DNA of 64,000 nucleotides from positions 868,001 through 932,000 of the forward strand of contig JACKNK010000001.1 of NCBI GenBank assembly GCA_024234955.1, given 5' to 3'. The DNA is from Gammaproteobacteria bacterium. GTDB taxonomy: Bacteria > Pseudomonadota > Gammaproteobacteria > JACKNK01. Position numbers and translations under genes: made by a program. Of this stretch, positions 18,116-27,048 are shown piece by piece (position 1 is the first letter of the stretch; each line of letters opens with the position of its first letter). The notes under the pieces are model-generated. The model made no database searches. It was not told the DNA's origin and saw nothing but the letters and a program-made list of their open reading frames with translations.

Positions 18116-19396
18116 CTAGAGACGCCAAACAGGTACGCCAACTGCGTTATATAAGGCATCAGAATAAACAGACTTCACATCCATCAAGCAGCCTTGCGGT
18201 GCAATCTTGCTCCGCAACTCTTCACTGGACAGCTTCACAAATGCATCGTGTGCAACCGCCACGACAACCGCATCACAAACTGGAATGTCATTCCATCCAA
18301 CAAGATCGACACCATGCTCATGCCGTGCTTCGTCATGATCACAAACCGGGTCATGCACAATCACATCGATACCAAACTCTCGGAGTTCATTGATGACATC
18401 AATCACTCTGGAGTTGCGCAAATCCGGGCAATTCTCCTTGAAAGTCAGGCCCAGCACCACCACCTTGGCACCTTTTATGGATGAACCGGCAGCAATCATC
18501 TGCTTAATCGTGCTTTCTGCGATGAACTTCCCCATCTGGTCGTTGATCCGGCGCCCCGCCAAAATCACCTGTGGCAGATAGCCAATCGATTCGGCCTTGT
18601 AGGTCAGATAATACGGATCGACACCGATACAGTGCCCACCGACAAGACCGGGTCGGAAGTTGAGGAAATTCCACTTGGTCCCGGCGGCCTGCAAAACATC
18701 CAGGGTATCGATGCCGAGACGGTCGAAGATCAGCGCCAACTCATTCATCAAGGCGATGTTCAGATCGCGCTGGGTGTTCTCGATGACTTTTGCTGCCTCG
18801 GCAACCTTGATGCTCGCGGCGCGATGCACCCCCGCCTCAACCACCATTTCGTAGAGCGCGGCAACCTGCTCCAGCACCTCCGGGGTATCGCCGGCCACCA
18901 CCTTCACGATGGTCTCAAGACGATGCACCTTGTCGCCCGGGTTGATGCGTTCCGGGGAGTAACCGACATGGAAATCCTGCTTCCAGCGCATGCCAGATTC
19001 CCGTTCAAGTATCGGCACGCAATCGTCTTCCGTTGCGCCGGGATAAACCGTGGACTCGTAGACCACGATCGCGCCCTTCTTCATATGCCGACCGACGGTC
19101 GTTGACGAACTGATCAGCGGGCTCAGATCGGGGCGCTTGGCGTGATCGATCGGTGTCGGCACGGCCACCACGATGATGTCTGCCTCGGAGAGCCGCGACG
19201 GGTCCGTGGTCACTTCCAAGAGCGTGGCGGCTTTCAATGCCGCACTGTCCACCTCACCCGTGGGATCACAATAATTGCGATAGTTGGCGATCTTGGACTC
19301 ACTGAGATCGAAACCAATGGTCCGAACCTTCTTGCCGAATGCCACGGCCAAGGGCAAACCGACGTAGCCAAGCCCGACCACCGCCACCGTATTCAT
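18116..19396 (-). CDS. tviB: UDP-N-acetylhexosamine 6-dehydrogenase (TviB/WbpO-like)
   Basis: I chose ATG 19396, preceded by AGGTGG at a suitable distance; an in-frame extension upstream has no such support. The 426-residue protein has VVGLGYVGLPLAVAFGK at the N-terminus, PTPID near 88, ENTQRDLNIALMNEL near 220 and the catalytic LVGGHCIGVDPYYLTYKAE near 265. These are diagnostic of the Vi/WbpO group, which oxidises UDP-GalNAc or UDP-GlcNAc to the uronic acid. With wecBC it suggests the polymer holds more than one amino-uronic acid. The exact C4 configuration cannot be told from sequence. Confidence 0.88.
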   Translation of the reverse strand: MNTVAVVGLGYVGLPLAVAFGKKVRTIGFDLSESKIANYRNYCDPTGEVDSAALKAATLLEVTTDPSRLSEADIIVVAVPTPIDHAKRPDLSPLISSSTTVGRHMKKGAIVVYESTVYPGATEDDCVPILERESGMRWKQDFHVGYSPERINPGDKVHRLETIVKVVAGDTPEVLEQVAALYEMVVEAGVHRAASIKVAEAAKVIENTQRDLNIALMNELALIFDRLGIDTLDVLQAAGTKWNFLNFRPGLVGGHCIGVDPYYLTYKAESIGYLPQVILAGRRINDQMGKFIAESTIKQMIAAGSSIKGAKVVVLGLTFKENCPDLRNSRVIDVINELREFGIDVIVHDPVCDHDEARHEHGVDLVGWNDIPVCDAVVVAVAHDAFVKLSSEELRSKIAPQGCLMDVKSVYSDALYNAVGVPVWRL

Positions 19397-19518
19397 CGCC
19401 ACTCCAACCCACCTTAGCTTTTCAAGACGTCCCATTTGCGACGTCATGCCATTGTTGTTATTGCCGACGCATTTACCGATGCGACGCCGGATGACTATAG
19501 AGAGCGCACCATGAGCGA

Positions 19519-20601
19519 TCAAGCACGCGAGGACCCCCCTTCTTCGGACTGACGAAGGTCCTGTCCACCCCCCAACAGCACCGCCGCCCAGGCAGTCCGT
19601 GGATCGGCACTCATGACGATCTTCAAGGTGATGGTCAAGGGCACAGACAGGAACATGCCGACCATGCCCAGCACCCACCCCCAGAACACCAGGGAGAGGA
19701 ACACAACCAATCCGGACAGCCCCAATGAGCGCCCCATATAGCGCGGTTCAAGCACATTGCCGACGAGCACGTTGATCAGCAGATAACCCATTCCCGCCCA
19801 AGCCGTTGCGGGCACACCAAGCTGCACCAGGGTCAACAGCAAAGCGGGTGCCGCCGCGATCACCGACCCGATGTTGGGCACGTAATTCAACAGAAAGGCG
19901 AGCAACCCCCATAGCGCGGCGTAATCCACGCCCAGGACCCATAACCACAACGCCACCGCCATGCCAGTACCGAGACTGGTCAGCGTCTTGATCGCGATGT
20001 ATCGATTGACCTCCCTGAACATTGCTTCTACATGGGTCATCAGGCGTTCGGGATCGTCCGCGATCGCACGCAGTTTCGCTTCCATCACCGTCGCTTCGGC
20101 GAGCAGGAACAACACGGTGAGCAGGATCAGAAAGGTGTTCGCGAGGGTGCCACCCAGGCTGTTGAACAGACTGCCGGCAAATCCGATCGCCGCACGCGGA
20201 TCAAACAGGTCGGCAAACTCCCGATCCAGTCCGCCGACACCCCACGCCTGCAACTGCCCCAGAACCCCTTGATAGAGGACCGACAATCGCGCCTGATACA
20301 CCGGCAGATCGCGTGCGAACTCATGAATCGATCCGCCGATCAGCGCACTAACCACCCCACCGACAACGACCACTCCGAGCAGCGCCACTGTCAACGCAAG
20401 CCAGCTCGGCAGACCTCGCTTACGCAGCCAGAACAATGCCGGCGCGGCGATGATCGCAATGAAACCGGACATCAGAAACGGCACGATCAGCGCCTGCGCT
20501 TCACGCAAGCCCGCGATCACGATCACGAAGGCGGCCAGATACAAAAGAAACTTGGCGGCCATCGATGCCTCACCGAGCCGCGCAAAGCCCGAATCACTCA
20601 T
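19519..20601 (-). CDS. AI-2E family (PerM-like) membrane transporter
   Basis: A 360-residue integral membrane protein with the family pattern. Hydrophobic segments lie near residues 15-35, 38-58 and 68-90. A long less-hydrophobic region (about 95-160) follows, and then four or five more membrane spans. The hallmark is FLLNYVPNIGSVIAAAPALLL near 235, followed by GNVLEPRYMGRSLGLS. The family exports small molecules or protons; the substrate here is unknown. Its start overlaps the malQ stop by 4 bases (ATGA). Confidence 0.9.
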   Translation of the reverse strand: MSDSGFARLGEASMAAKFLLYLAAFVIVIAGLREAQALIVPFLMSGFIAIIAAPALFWLRKRGLPSWLALTVALLGVVVVGGVVSALIGGSIHEFARDLPVYQARLSVLYQGVLGQLQAWGVGGLDREFADLFDPRAAIGFAGSLFNSLGGTLANTFLILLTVLFLLAEATVMEAKLRAIADDPERLMTHVEAMFREVNRYIAIKTLTSLGTGMAVALWLWVLGVDYAALWGLLAFLLNYVPNIGSVIAAAPALLLTLVQLGVPATAWAGMGYLLINVLVGNVLEPRYMGRSLGLSGLVVFLSLVFWGWVLGMVGMFLSVPLTITLKIVMSADPRTAWAAVLLGGGQDLRQSEEGGSSRA

Positions 20602-22064
20602 GGCCGCCGCCCGTAGAGATACACCATGCCCTTTACGCGTTGCGCCAGTCCCTCTTCAAGCTGCTCCCAGGTGAAGCGCCAGCGCCAGTTGGTGCCACCG
20701 CGCTTACCGGGCATGTTCATGCGGTGTTCGCCATCCAGTCCGAGCAGATCCTGCATCGGCACCACGGCCAGGCGTGCCACCGATGCGAACGCGGCACGAA
20801 TCAGCGGCCAGGGCATGTCCTCAGAGGATTTGCCCAGATATTCCCCGAGCTGGCGTCGGGTGTTCGCATCCAGAGCGCCGAACCAACCCAGCGTCGTATC
20901 GTTGTCGTGGGTGCCGGTATAAACCACCGAATCCAACTCATGGTTATGCGGCAGATACGGGTTCGAGGCATCGCCACCGAAAGCAAACTGCAGAATTTTC
21001 ATGCCCGGCATGCCTGCGCCTCGACGCAAGGCATCCACCTCGGCGGTAATGATGCCGAGATCCTCGGCCACGATCGGCAACTCGCCCATCTCGGCGCGCA
21101 ATCGATCGAACAGGGCCTTCCCTGGCGCCTTCACCCAGACCCCGTCGATGGCCGTCTTGCAGGAAGCCTCGATACGCCAGAACGCCTCAAAGCCCCGGAA
21201 ATGATCGATGCGCACAATGTCGTAAAGGTCGAACTGCCGCTTCAGGCGCTCCGCCCACCAGCGAAAATTATCGGCCGCGATGGCCTCCCAGTCGTACAAC
21301 GGATTGCCCCAACGCTGACCGGTCTCGGAGAAATAATCCGGCGGCACCCCGGCGACATGACGCGGATGCCCCTCGGCATCCAGATCGAAATAGCTGCGGT
21401 TCGCCCAGACCTCCGCACTGTCCTCGGCGACGAAGATCGGCAGATCGCCAAACAGGTGTACCCCGCGCTCATTCGCGTAAGTACGCAACTGGTGCCACTG
21501 GCGATCGAACACGAATTGGGTAAAGCGTTCGGTGGCGATGTCGTCCGCCAATGCCCCGCGTGCGTGATCCATCGCTGCGGCCTCGCGGTCCCGCAGCCCG
21601 ACTTCCCAGTCCCACCAAGGTGCGCCAGCGTGTGCCTTTTTCAGGGCACGGAAGAAGGCGTACGGTTCCAGCCACGCCACGTTGGCTTCGTTGAAGGCCT
21701 TGAAATCATTGCGTTCCGCTTCGCTGCCGCGCTTGCAGAAATCCCGCGCTGCCTGAGCCAGCACCGCCTCACGACTGAGCTGCGCGGACTCAACCACACC
21801 CGCATCGACCCAACCCCATCGCGCCAACAGATCCAGGCAGATCAGGTCCGGATTGCCCGCAAACGAGGACGGCGACTGATACGGCGAACCATCCAGCAAG
21901 GTTGGTCCCAAAGGCAATACCTGCCAGACAGTGATGCCCGCCTCGGCGAGAAAATCGACGAAACGAAACGCATTGACGCCGAATTCACCGTTTTCCCGCG
22001 CCCCCGGCAAGGACGTGATGTGCAGCAGAACGCCGGCGCGGCGCTGGTGTAGCGGGTTATGCAT
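20598..22064 (-). CDS. malQ: 4-alpha-glucanotransferase (amylomaltase)
   Basis: A 488-residue GH77 enzyme that transfers alpha-1,4-glucan segments between maltodextrins. Visible motifs are GVLLHITSLPG, PLGPT and YQSPSSFAGNP near the N-terminus, RIDHFRGFEAFW with the nucleophile Asp near residue 295, VAEDLGIIT with the acid/base Glu near 340, and TGTHDNDTT near 390. The length suits the short bacterial MalQ form. It is translationally coupled to the PerM-like gene. No other glycogen genes are in view. Confidence 0.95.
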   Translation of the reverse strand: MHNPLHQRRAGVLLHITSLPGARENGEFGVNAFRFVDFLAEAGITVWQVLPLGPTLLDGSPYQSPSSFAGNPDLICLDLLARWGWVDAGVVESAQLSREAVLAQAARDFCKRGSEAERNDFKAFNEANVAWLEPYAFFRALKKAHAGAPWWDWEVGLRDREAAAMDHARGALADDIATERFTQFVFDRQWHQLRTYANERGVHLFGDLPIFVAEDSAEVWANRSYFDLDAEGHPRHVAGVPPDYFSETGQRWGNPLYDWEAIAADNFRWWAERLKRQFDLYDIVRIDHFRGFEAFWRIEASCKTAIDGVWVKAPGKALFDRLRAEMGELPIVAEDLGIITAEVDALRRGAGMPGMKILQFAFGGDASNPYLPHNHELDSVVYTGTHDNDTTLGWFGALDANTRRQLGEYLGKSSEDMPWPLIRAAFASVARLAVVPMQDLLGLDGEHRMNMPGKRGGTNWRWRFTWEQLEEGLAQRVKGMVYLYGRRP

Positions 22065-22165
22065 TGCTCGGTCTCGACGACGCGGAAAGTGGTTTGAATC
22101 CTACCGGGACAGGCGGGTCGCGTCGCCCCTCACCGCAAGGCCATATCAGCGCAAAAGGTGAATGC
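22065..22165. other. Short intergenic gap between mtnP and malQ
   Basis: About 100 bases with no open frame. Nothing recognisable beyond mixed sequence was seen. Confidence 0.3.
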
Positions 22166-22900
22166 TCAGCCCGCCAGCAAGGTCTCAAGAATACGTCTCA
22201 CATGCGACATCCCGGTTTCAAGCTCGCGTTCGATGTCGGCCATGGTTATTTCGTCACTGGAAAGCCCCGCGCCCCAGTTCGCGACCACGGACAGGCTGGC
22301 GTAGCAAAGTCCGGCTTCGCGGGCGAGCGCGGCTTCGGGCATGCCGGTCATGCCAACGATGTCGCAGCCGTCCGCCGCGAGTTTGCGAATCTCGGCAGCG
22401 GTTTCCAGACGCGGCCCCTGGGTGGCAGCGTAGACACCTCCATCGATCGCCGGGACACGGGCATGCTGCGCTGCGGCCAGCAGGCTTTGCCGTAACTCGG
22501 CGCAATACGGCCAGCTGAAATCGATGTGTACGACGTCATCGAGATCATCCTCGAAGAAGGTCGTCGAACGGCCATAGGTGTAGTCGATGATCTGATCGGG
22601 GATCAGCACGGCGCTGGGAGACGCCCGTTCGGTGATCCCACCCACCGCCGCCACCGCAACCACGCGCTCGACGCCGGCCTCTTTGAGTGCCTTGATATTG
22701 GCGCGATAGTTCACCTTGTGTGGCGGAATACGGTGCGGGTTGCCGTGACGGGCGAGAAAGACCACTTCCGTCTCACCCAGGCGGCCATGCACAAGCGACG
22801 CGGAAGGCTCGCCCCAGCATGTGCTGACCGGCTCTTCCCGATCGATCCTCAGCCCGTCCAGACGGGTCAAGCCCGTGCCACCAATAATCCCTAGCGCCAT
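22166..22900 (-). CDS. mtnP: S-methyl-5'-thioinosine phosphorylase (PNP/MTAP family)
   Basis: A 244-residue member of the MTA/purine-nucleoside phosphorylase family. It has GIIGGTGL at residues 4-11 (phosphate loop), RHGNPHRIPPHKVNYRANI near 50-68, QGPRLETAAEI near 158 and MTGMPEAALARE near 182. The phosphorylase cleaves methylthio-nucleosides to the base and methylthioribose-1-phosphate. In Pseudomonas the equivalent next to nagZ prefers methylthioinosine, and the hpt gene immediately downstream would salvage the resulting hypoxanthine. The MTIP rather than MTAP assignment rests on that context and on overall resemblance, not on a proven residue. Confidence 0.85.
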   Translation of the reverse strand: MALGIIGGTGLTRLDGLRIDREEPVSTCWGEPSASLVHGRLGETEVVFLARHGNPHRIPPHKVNYRANIKALKEAGVERVVAVAAVGGITERASPSAVLIPDQIIDYTYGRSTTFFEDDLDDVVHIDFSWPYCAELRQSLLAAAQHARVPAIDGGVYAATQGPRLETAAEIRKLAADGCDIVGMTGMPEAALAREAGLCYASLSVVANWGAGLSSDEITMADIERELETGMSHVRRILETLLAG

Positions 22901-22979
22901 GCCCTACTCCGCGTTATTTCAATACTGTCGCGCCGCATCTGCGTGTTACGTGCGGCTCAGGAAGCAATCGAACCCCGGA

Positions 22980-23534
22980 TCACATGCCCTTTACGGCGAA
23001 AATGCCGGGCGCGTTACGCAGATATTCCTTGTAGTCCATGCCATAGCCGAACAGATAGCGATCCGGCGCCTCGATGCCGATAAATTCCGCAAAGGCGCCC
23101 GGTGCCTTACGGTCATGCACCTTGTCGACCAGCACGGCAGCGAGCACTTCGGCCGCGCCCTGCGCCTCGCAATAGTCGCGGATCGCCGCCAGGGTCGGGC
23201 CTTCGTCAAGGATGTCGTCCACCACCAATACCACCCGACCTTCCAGTGGCACCCCCGGCTCGCGGAACCAATGCAGCGACCCACCGCTGGTCTCGCCGCG
23301 ATAGCGGGTCGCGTGCAGATAATCGAGCTCCAATGGGAAATCGAGCCGAACCAGCAGCTCCGATGTCACCATCAGCGCGCCATTCATCACGCACAACACC
23401 AGGGGATTGCGCCCGCCGATACGCGCCGTGATCTCGGTGGCCATACGTGCCACCGCCGCCTCGACCTGGGGCCGATCAAACAGACAATCGGCTTCAGCGC
23501 GGACTTGCGCGGCATGTTCTGGGGTTATCGGCAT
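22980..23534 (-). CDS. hpt: Hypoxanthine-guanine phosphoribosyltransferase
   Basis: I use ATG 23534 (MPITPEHAAQV), giving 184 residues. It has the PRPP-binding motif VLVVDDILDEGPTLAA near residue 95, upstream VMNGALM, and the hinge YFGYG-like LFGYGMDYKEYLRN near the end. It converts hypoxanthine or guanine to IMP or GMP. Its position between mtnP and nagZ on the same strand supports a purine-salvage pair with mtnP. Confidence 0.92.
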   Translation of the reverse strand: MPITPEHAAQVRAEADCLFDRPQVEAAVARMATEITARIGGRNPLVLCVMNGALMVTSELLVRLDFPLELDYLHATRYRGETSGGSLHWFREPGVPLEGRVVLVVDDILDEGPTLAAIRDYCEAQGAAEVLAAVLVDKVHDRKAPGAFAEFIGIEAPDRYLFGYGMDYKEYLRNAPGIFAVKGM

Positions 23535-23589
23535 ATTCCCTCCCGGGATGAGCAAGTTGGGCGTCGCGGTGTGCGCTTACATGTTGGGT

Positions 23590-24651
23590 TCAAACAGGGA
23601 GCTGTCCGGTCGGATCGTCCAGGCCAAGCGCTGCCAACCGTGCGACCGAAACGCGCCAGTCGTGGTTTTTCTCCAACGCCGCCCAGTCGGTTGGGCGGTG
23701 TCGATGCATGCGCGCCAGACGCATGTGCGAGGCCGGATCGGACTCCCATTGCAGTTCATCCAGCGTCTCGACCACACCCTCGGTGTGATTGCAGATCAGC
23801 GCCATATCGGCGCCGACCTCCAGGGCGTTGCGAACCCGGTCCGCATAGCCACCCACGCCCTCGGCCCCGGCCATGCTCAGGTCATCACTGAAGATCACCC
23901 CCTGAAACCCGAGGCGCCCTCGCAACACCTCCTTGACCCAGAACGGGGAAAAGCCCGCCGGTTGCGGATCGACGGCCGGATACTCGACATGGGCCATCAT
24001 CACGGCCGCCAGCCCGTAATGGATCATGCGCTCGAACACGAGCAGATCTTCCGCCTCGATGTCTGCGTATCGCCGTGGGTCAATCGGCAGCGTGAGGTGC
24101 GAATCCTCCGCGACCCCGCCATGCCCCGGAAAATGCTTGCCGGTCGCCTCCATGCCGGCGCGACGCATGCCGCGCATGTACGCATGCGCCAAGTCGGCCG
24201 TGGCTTCGGGATCGCGATGAAAGCCGCGATTGCCGATCACCTGACTGATACCACGATCAAGGTCCAGTACCGGTGCAAAACTGATGTCGATCCCGACCGC
24301 GCGCACCTCGCTGGCCATCACGAATCCGAAGTCCTCCGCCAATGCCAGGGCGCGCTGCGGGTCGCTGTCGTACAGGCGATGCACCGTACCTGCAGCTGGC
24401 ACCTGCGTGAACCCGTCACGGAAGCGCTGGACCCGACCGCCTTCATGGTCGATCGCAATCAGCAGATGCGGTTCGCGCAGCGCGTGAATCTCCGCGCACA
24501 GGGCTGCGACCTGCGCCACCGACACGAAATTGCGGGTGAACAGGATCACCCCGCCGACCAGGGGATGGCGCAGCATCTCGCGTTCATCGGCGTCGATGGC
24601 CGGGCCGCGCAAATCCATCATGATTGGGCCGAGGCTCAAATGCTGGGTCAT
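23590..24651 (-). CDS. nagZ: Beta-N-acetylhexosaminidase NagZ
   Basis: A 353-residue cytoplasmic GH3 enzyme that removes GlcNAc from anhydro-muropeptides in cell-wall recycling. The length matches the single-domain Gram-negative NagZ. Motifs present are IDHEGGRVQRF near residue 66, GNRGFHRDP near 135, the catalytic-loop KHFPGHGGVAEDSH near 165 (catalytic His), and the nucleophile region FSDDLSMAG near 250. It follows the permease genes on the same strand after a 34-base gap. Confidence 0.96.
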   Translation of the reverse strand: MTQHLSLGPIMMDLRGPAIDADEREMLRHPLVGGVILFTRNFVSVAQVAALCAEIHALREPHLLIAIDHEGGRVQRFRDGFTQVPAAGTVHRLYDSDPQRALALAEDFGFVMASEVRAVGIDISFAPVLDLDRGISQVIGNRGFHRDPEATADLAHAYMRGMRRAGMEATGKHFPGHGGVAEDSHLTLPIDPRRYADIEAEDLLVFERMIHYGLAAVMMAHVEYPAVDPQPAGFSPFWVKEVLRGRLGFQGVIFSDDLSMAGAEGVGGYADRVRNALEVGADMALICNHTEGVVETLDELQWESDPASHMRLARMHRHRPTDWAALEKNHDWRVSVARLAALGLDDPTGQLPV

Positions 24652-24685
24652 CGGAGGTACTCAAGACTTTGGAAGGTTGGACGGA

Positions 24686-25483
24686 TTATCCGTGTTCTGC
24701 CCGGACATCGAGTCGATCACGCAAACGATCCCCGAGCAGGTTCACCGACAGCACAACCAGCATCAGGGCGATACCCGGCGCCAGAACCAGATGCGGGGCC
24801 ACCAGCATGTAGCGGGTCCCGTCCCGGATCATACTGCCCCAGGACGCCGCCGGGGGCTGAACACCCAGGCCGAGGAATGACAGTCCGGCCTCGGAAATCA
24901 CCGTCCCGGCAATACCGAAGGTCGCTTCGACAATCAGCGGGGCCGCCGCCAACGGCAGCAGATGACGCACCACGATGCGCCCGCGACCGGCGCCGAGCGC
25001 CACCGCCGCCTGCACATGGTCCCGATGTTTCAGGGACAGGACCTGCGCTCGCGCCAGACGCGCATAGCCAACCCAGCCGACCACCGACAAGGCAACGATC
25101 ACATTATCCACGCCCGGCCCGAGGATGCCCGCCAGGGCGATTGCCAGCAGAATGCCGGGAAACGCCAGAAAGATGTCGATAACCCGGACCGTGAGCAGAT
25201 CCCACCAGCCGCCGAGATAAGCGGCCAGGGTTCCGAGAAACGCGCCGATGCCGGCGGACAGGATCACCACCCAGACCGCCACCAGGAAGGAGGTGCGCGC
25301 ACCGATCACGAGTCGATCCCAGACCGGTCGTCCCAGGTCATCGGCACCGAGCCAGGCGGTGTCGCCGGGTGCCGCGAGAATCCGCTGCAGATCGATCTGA
25401 TCCGGGCTCAAGGGCAGCCACGGCCCGAACAGAGCCAGCAGCGCCCAAAGCAGAAGCACGCCCGCAGGCAACCAGACTTTCAT
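24686..25483 (-). CDS. Peptide/nickel-type ABC transporter permease (OppC/DppC-like)
   Basis: The start ATG 25483 overlaps the upstream permease stop (ATGA); upstream in-frame sequence lies within that gene. The protein has 265 residues. It has an N-terminal membrane span, WLGADDLGRPVWDRLVIGARTSF, at least four more spans, and an EAA-loop region (AQVLSLKHRDHVQAAVALGAG) typical of the OppC/DppC family. It would form half of an inner-membrane channel with the preceding OppB-type protein. No ATPase subunit gene adjoins it. Confidence 0.9.
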   Translation of the reverse strand: MKVWLPAGVLLLWALLALFGPWLPLSPDQIDLQRILAAPGDTAWLGADDLGRPVWDRLVIGARTSFLVAVWVVILSAGIGAFLGTLAAYLGGWWDLLTVRVIDIFLAFPGILLAIALAGILGPGVDNVIVALSVVGWVGYARLARAQVLSLKHRDHVQAAVALGAGRGRIVVRHLLPLAAAPLIVEATFGIAGTVISEAGLSFLGLGVQPPAASWGSMIRDGTRYMLVAPHLVLAPGIALMLVVLSVNLLGDRLRDRLDVRAEHG

Positions 25484-26418
25484 GAATCCGGCCCCAGCCG
25501 CACGCGCGGATCGACCCAGGCGTAAATAAGGTCGGTCATAGTGTTCACCAATACGTAGGTCAGACTGATCAACAACACGCTGGCCTGAACGATGGGGTAA
25601 TCCCGCCCCTGAATCGCCTCGATGGTGAGCAGGCCCACACCCGGCCACGAGAACACGGTTTCGGTAATCACCGCCCCGCCGAGCAGGGTGCCGAGTTGCA
25701 ATCCGACCAAGGTGATCACCGGCAACAAGGCATTGCGCAATCCGTGACCGACGACCACCTGAAAGCGGCTCAAGCCCTTGGCCCGAGCAGTACGGATGAA
25801 GTCCTCGCCGAGCACATCGAGCAGGGTGGAGCGGATCATGCGCGACAGGATCGCCGCCATCGACGTCCCTAGTGTCAGTGCCGGCAGCACCAACGAACCG
25901 GGCGCGTCGCGTCCACTGACCGGGAACCAGCCAAGGCCGAGCGAGAAGCCGAGAATCAACAGCGGCCCCATCCAGAAATTCGGGATCGACACCCCCAATA
26001 AGGCAAATCCGCTTGCCGAAAAATCCCAGATCGTGTCGCGCCGCACCGCCGCAACGACGCCCAACGGCAGCGCGATCAGCAGGGCAATCGCCAGGGCCGC
26101 CAGCGACAACGCGACCGTCGCCGGAATGCGTTCCGCCAGCAGTTCCGCGACCGGACGCCGGGAATGCATTGACTGTCCGAGATCGAGATGCGCCAGCCCC
26201 TTCAGGTACTGCGCGTATTGCACATGCAACGCCTTATCCAGGCCCAGGGCCGCGCGTAACGCATCGCGGTCCGCCGCCTGCGCCGATTCCCCCAGCATTA
26301 CCTCGACCGGGTCGCCCGGCACAAGATGAATCAGGGAAAATACCAGCGTGGAGACGCCCAGCACGACGATCAGCGTACTGATCAGGCGAGAGAACAGGAA
26401 TCGAAACATGCCGCGCAT
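25480..26418 (-). CDS. Peptide/nickel-type ABC transporter permease (OppB/DppB-like)
   Basis: I choose ATG 26418 because AGGA lies 6-9 bases upstream; ATG 26409 is an alternative. This gives 312 residues with OppB/DppB features: N-terminal span ending LIHLVPGDPV, QYLKGLAHLDLGQSMHSRRPV near 75, about six spans, and an EAA loop near 205 (RTARAKGLSRFQVVVGHGLRN). It is coupled to the OppC-like gene. A second permease pair and a binding protein lie 1-5 kb upstream on the same strand. Confidence 0.9.
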   Translation of the reverse strand: MRGMFRFLFSRLISTLIVVLGVSTLVFSLIHLVPGDPVEVMLGESAQAADRDALRAALGLDKALHVQYAQYLKGLAHLDLGQSMHSRRPVAELLAERIPATVALSLAALAIALLIALPLGVVAAVRRDTIWDFSASGFALLGVSIPNFWMGPLLILGFSLGLGWFPVSGRDAPGSLVLPALTLGTSMAAILSRMIRSTLLDVLGEDFIRTARAKGLSRFQVVVGHGLRNALLPVITLVGLQLGTLLGGAVITETVFSWPGVGLLTIEAIQGRDYPIVQASVLLISLTYVLVNTMTDLIYAWVDPRVRLGPDS

Positions 26419-26547
26419 TGTAATCCTGTCCCCGGTTCGCCAGATGCCGCCGTGAAAGGGAACTTCTTCATTCACACGCGGACCAGTCCCCGCCCGGTTA
26501 GCGGTCTACCCTTAACGCTTCTTCTCGCACCCTCCAGGAGCCACCGC

Positions 26548-26988
26548 ATGCGCCGACTCGCGGCTATTTTCTGTGTTTTCTTCGTACTCCCGGCATTGGC
26601 AGACGACCTGGTCTCAAAGCCCAGCGCCCACGATGTAACAACGACCATCGACCGCCTCGTCGAAATCGTTCAGGGCAAGGGCATGACGGTATTCGCACGC
26701 ATCGATCATGCAGCCGGCGCAGCCGCGATCGAGCAGCAATTGGCACCCACCCAGGTGTTGATTTTCGGTTCTCCGAAAGCCGGCACGCCGGTAATGCAGA
26801 AAGATGCCCGTGCCGGACTGGATCTCCCCTTGCGGGTTCTCGTTTATGAGGACGCCGACGGCAGGACCTGGGTGAGTTATCACGACCCGCGCGCACTGCG
26901 CGAGAGTTACGCCCTGGGCGAGCTACCGGTCCCGGAGAAGATGGCGGCGATGATCGGCGCACTGACCGACCAGGCTGTCGCGCCCTGA
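26548..26988 (+). CDS. DUF302 family protein, exported
   Basis: ATG 26548 is preceded by CAGGAG at 26535-26540. The 146-residue protein has a signal peptide (MRRLAAIFCVFFVLPALA, cleavage predicted after residue 18). A DUF302 domain follows, with the recognisable VFARIDHAAGA and LIFGSPKAGTPVMQ blocks and LPLRVLVYED. It is probably periplasmic; the biochemical function of the family is unsettled. It is the only plus-strand gene between two minus-strand permease clusters, so it has its own promoter. Confidence 0.88.
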   Translation: MRRLAAIFCVFFVLPALADDLVSKPSAHDVTTTIDRLVEIVQGKGMTVFARIDHAAGAAAIEQQLAPTQVLIFGSPKAGTPVMQKDARAGLDLPLRVLVYEDADGRTWVSYHDPRALRESYALGELPVPEKMAAMIGALTDQAVAP

Positions 26989-27048
26989 CACCGCCGGTTC
27001 AAGCCGACACAAGCCCATTGCCCCGCCTGCAACCTGCCTGCGCTGCGC

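Noticed and set aside
20565..22052. 495-codon plus-strand frame opposite malQ
   Set aside because: Shadow of malQ; no family resemblance and composition typical of antisense frames.
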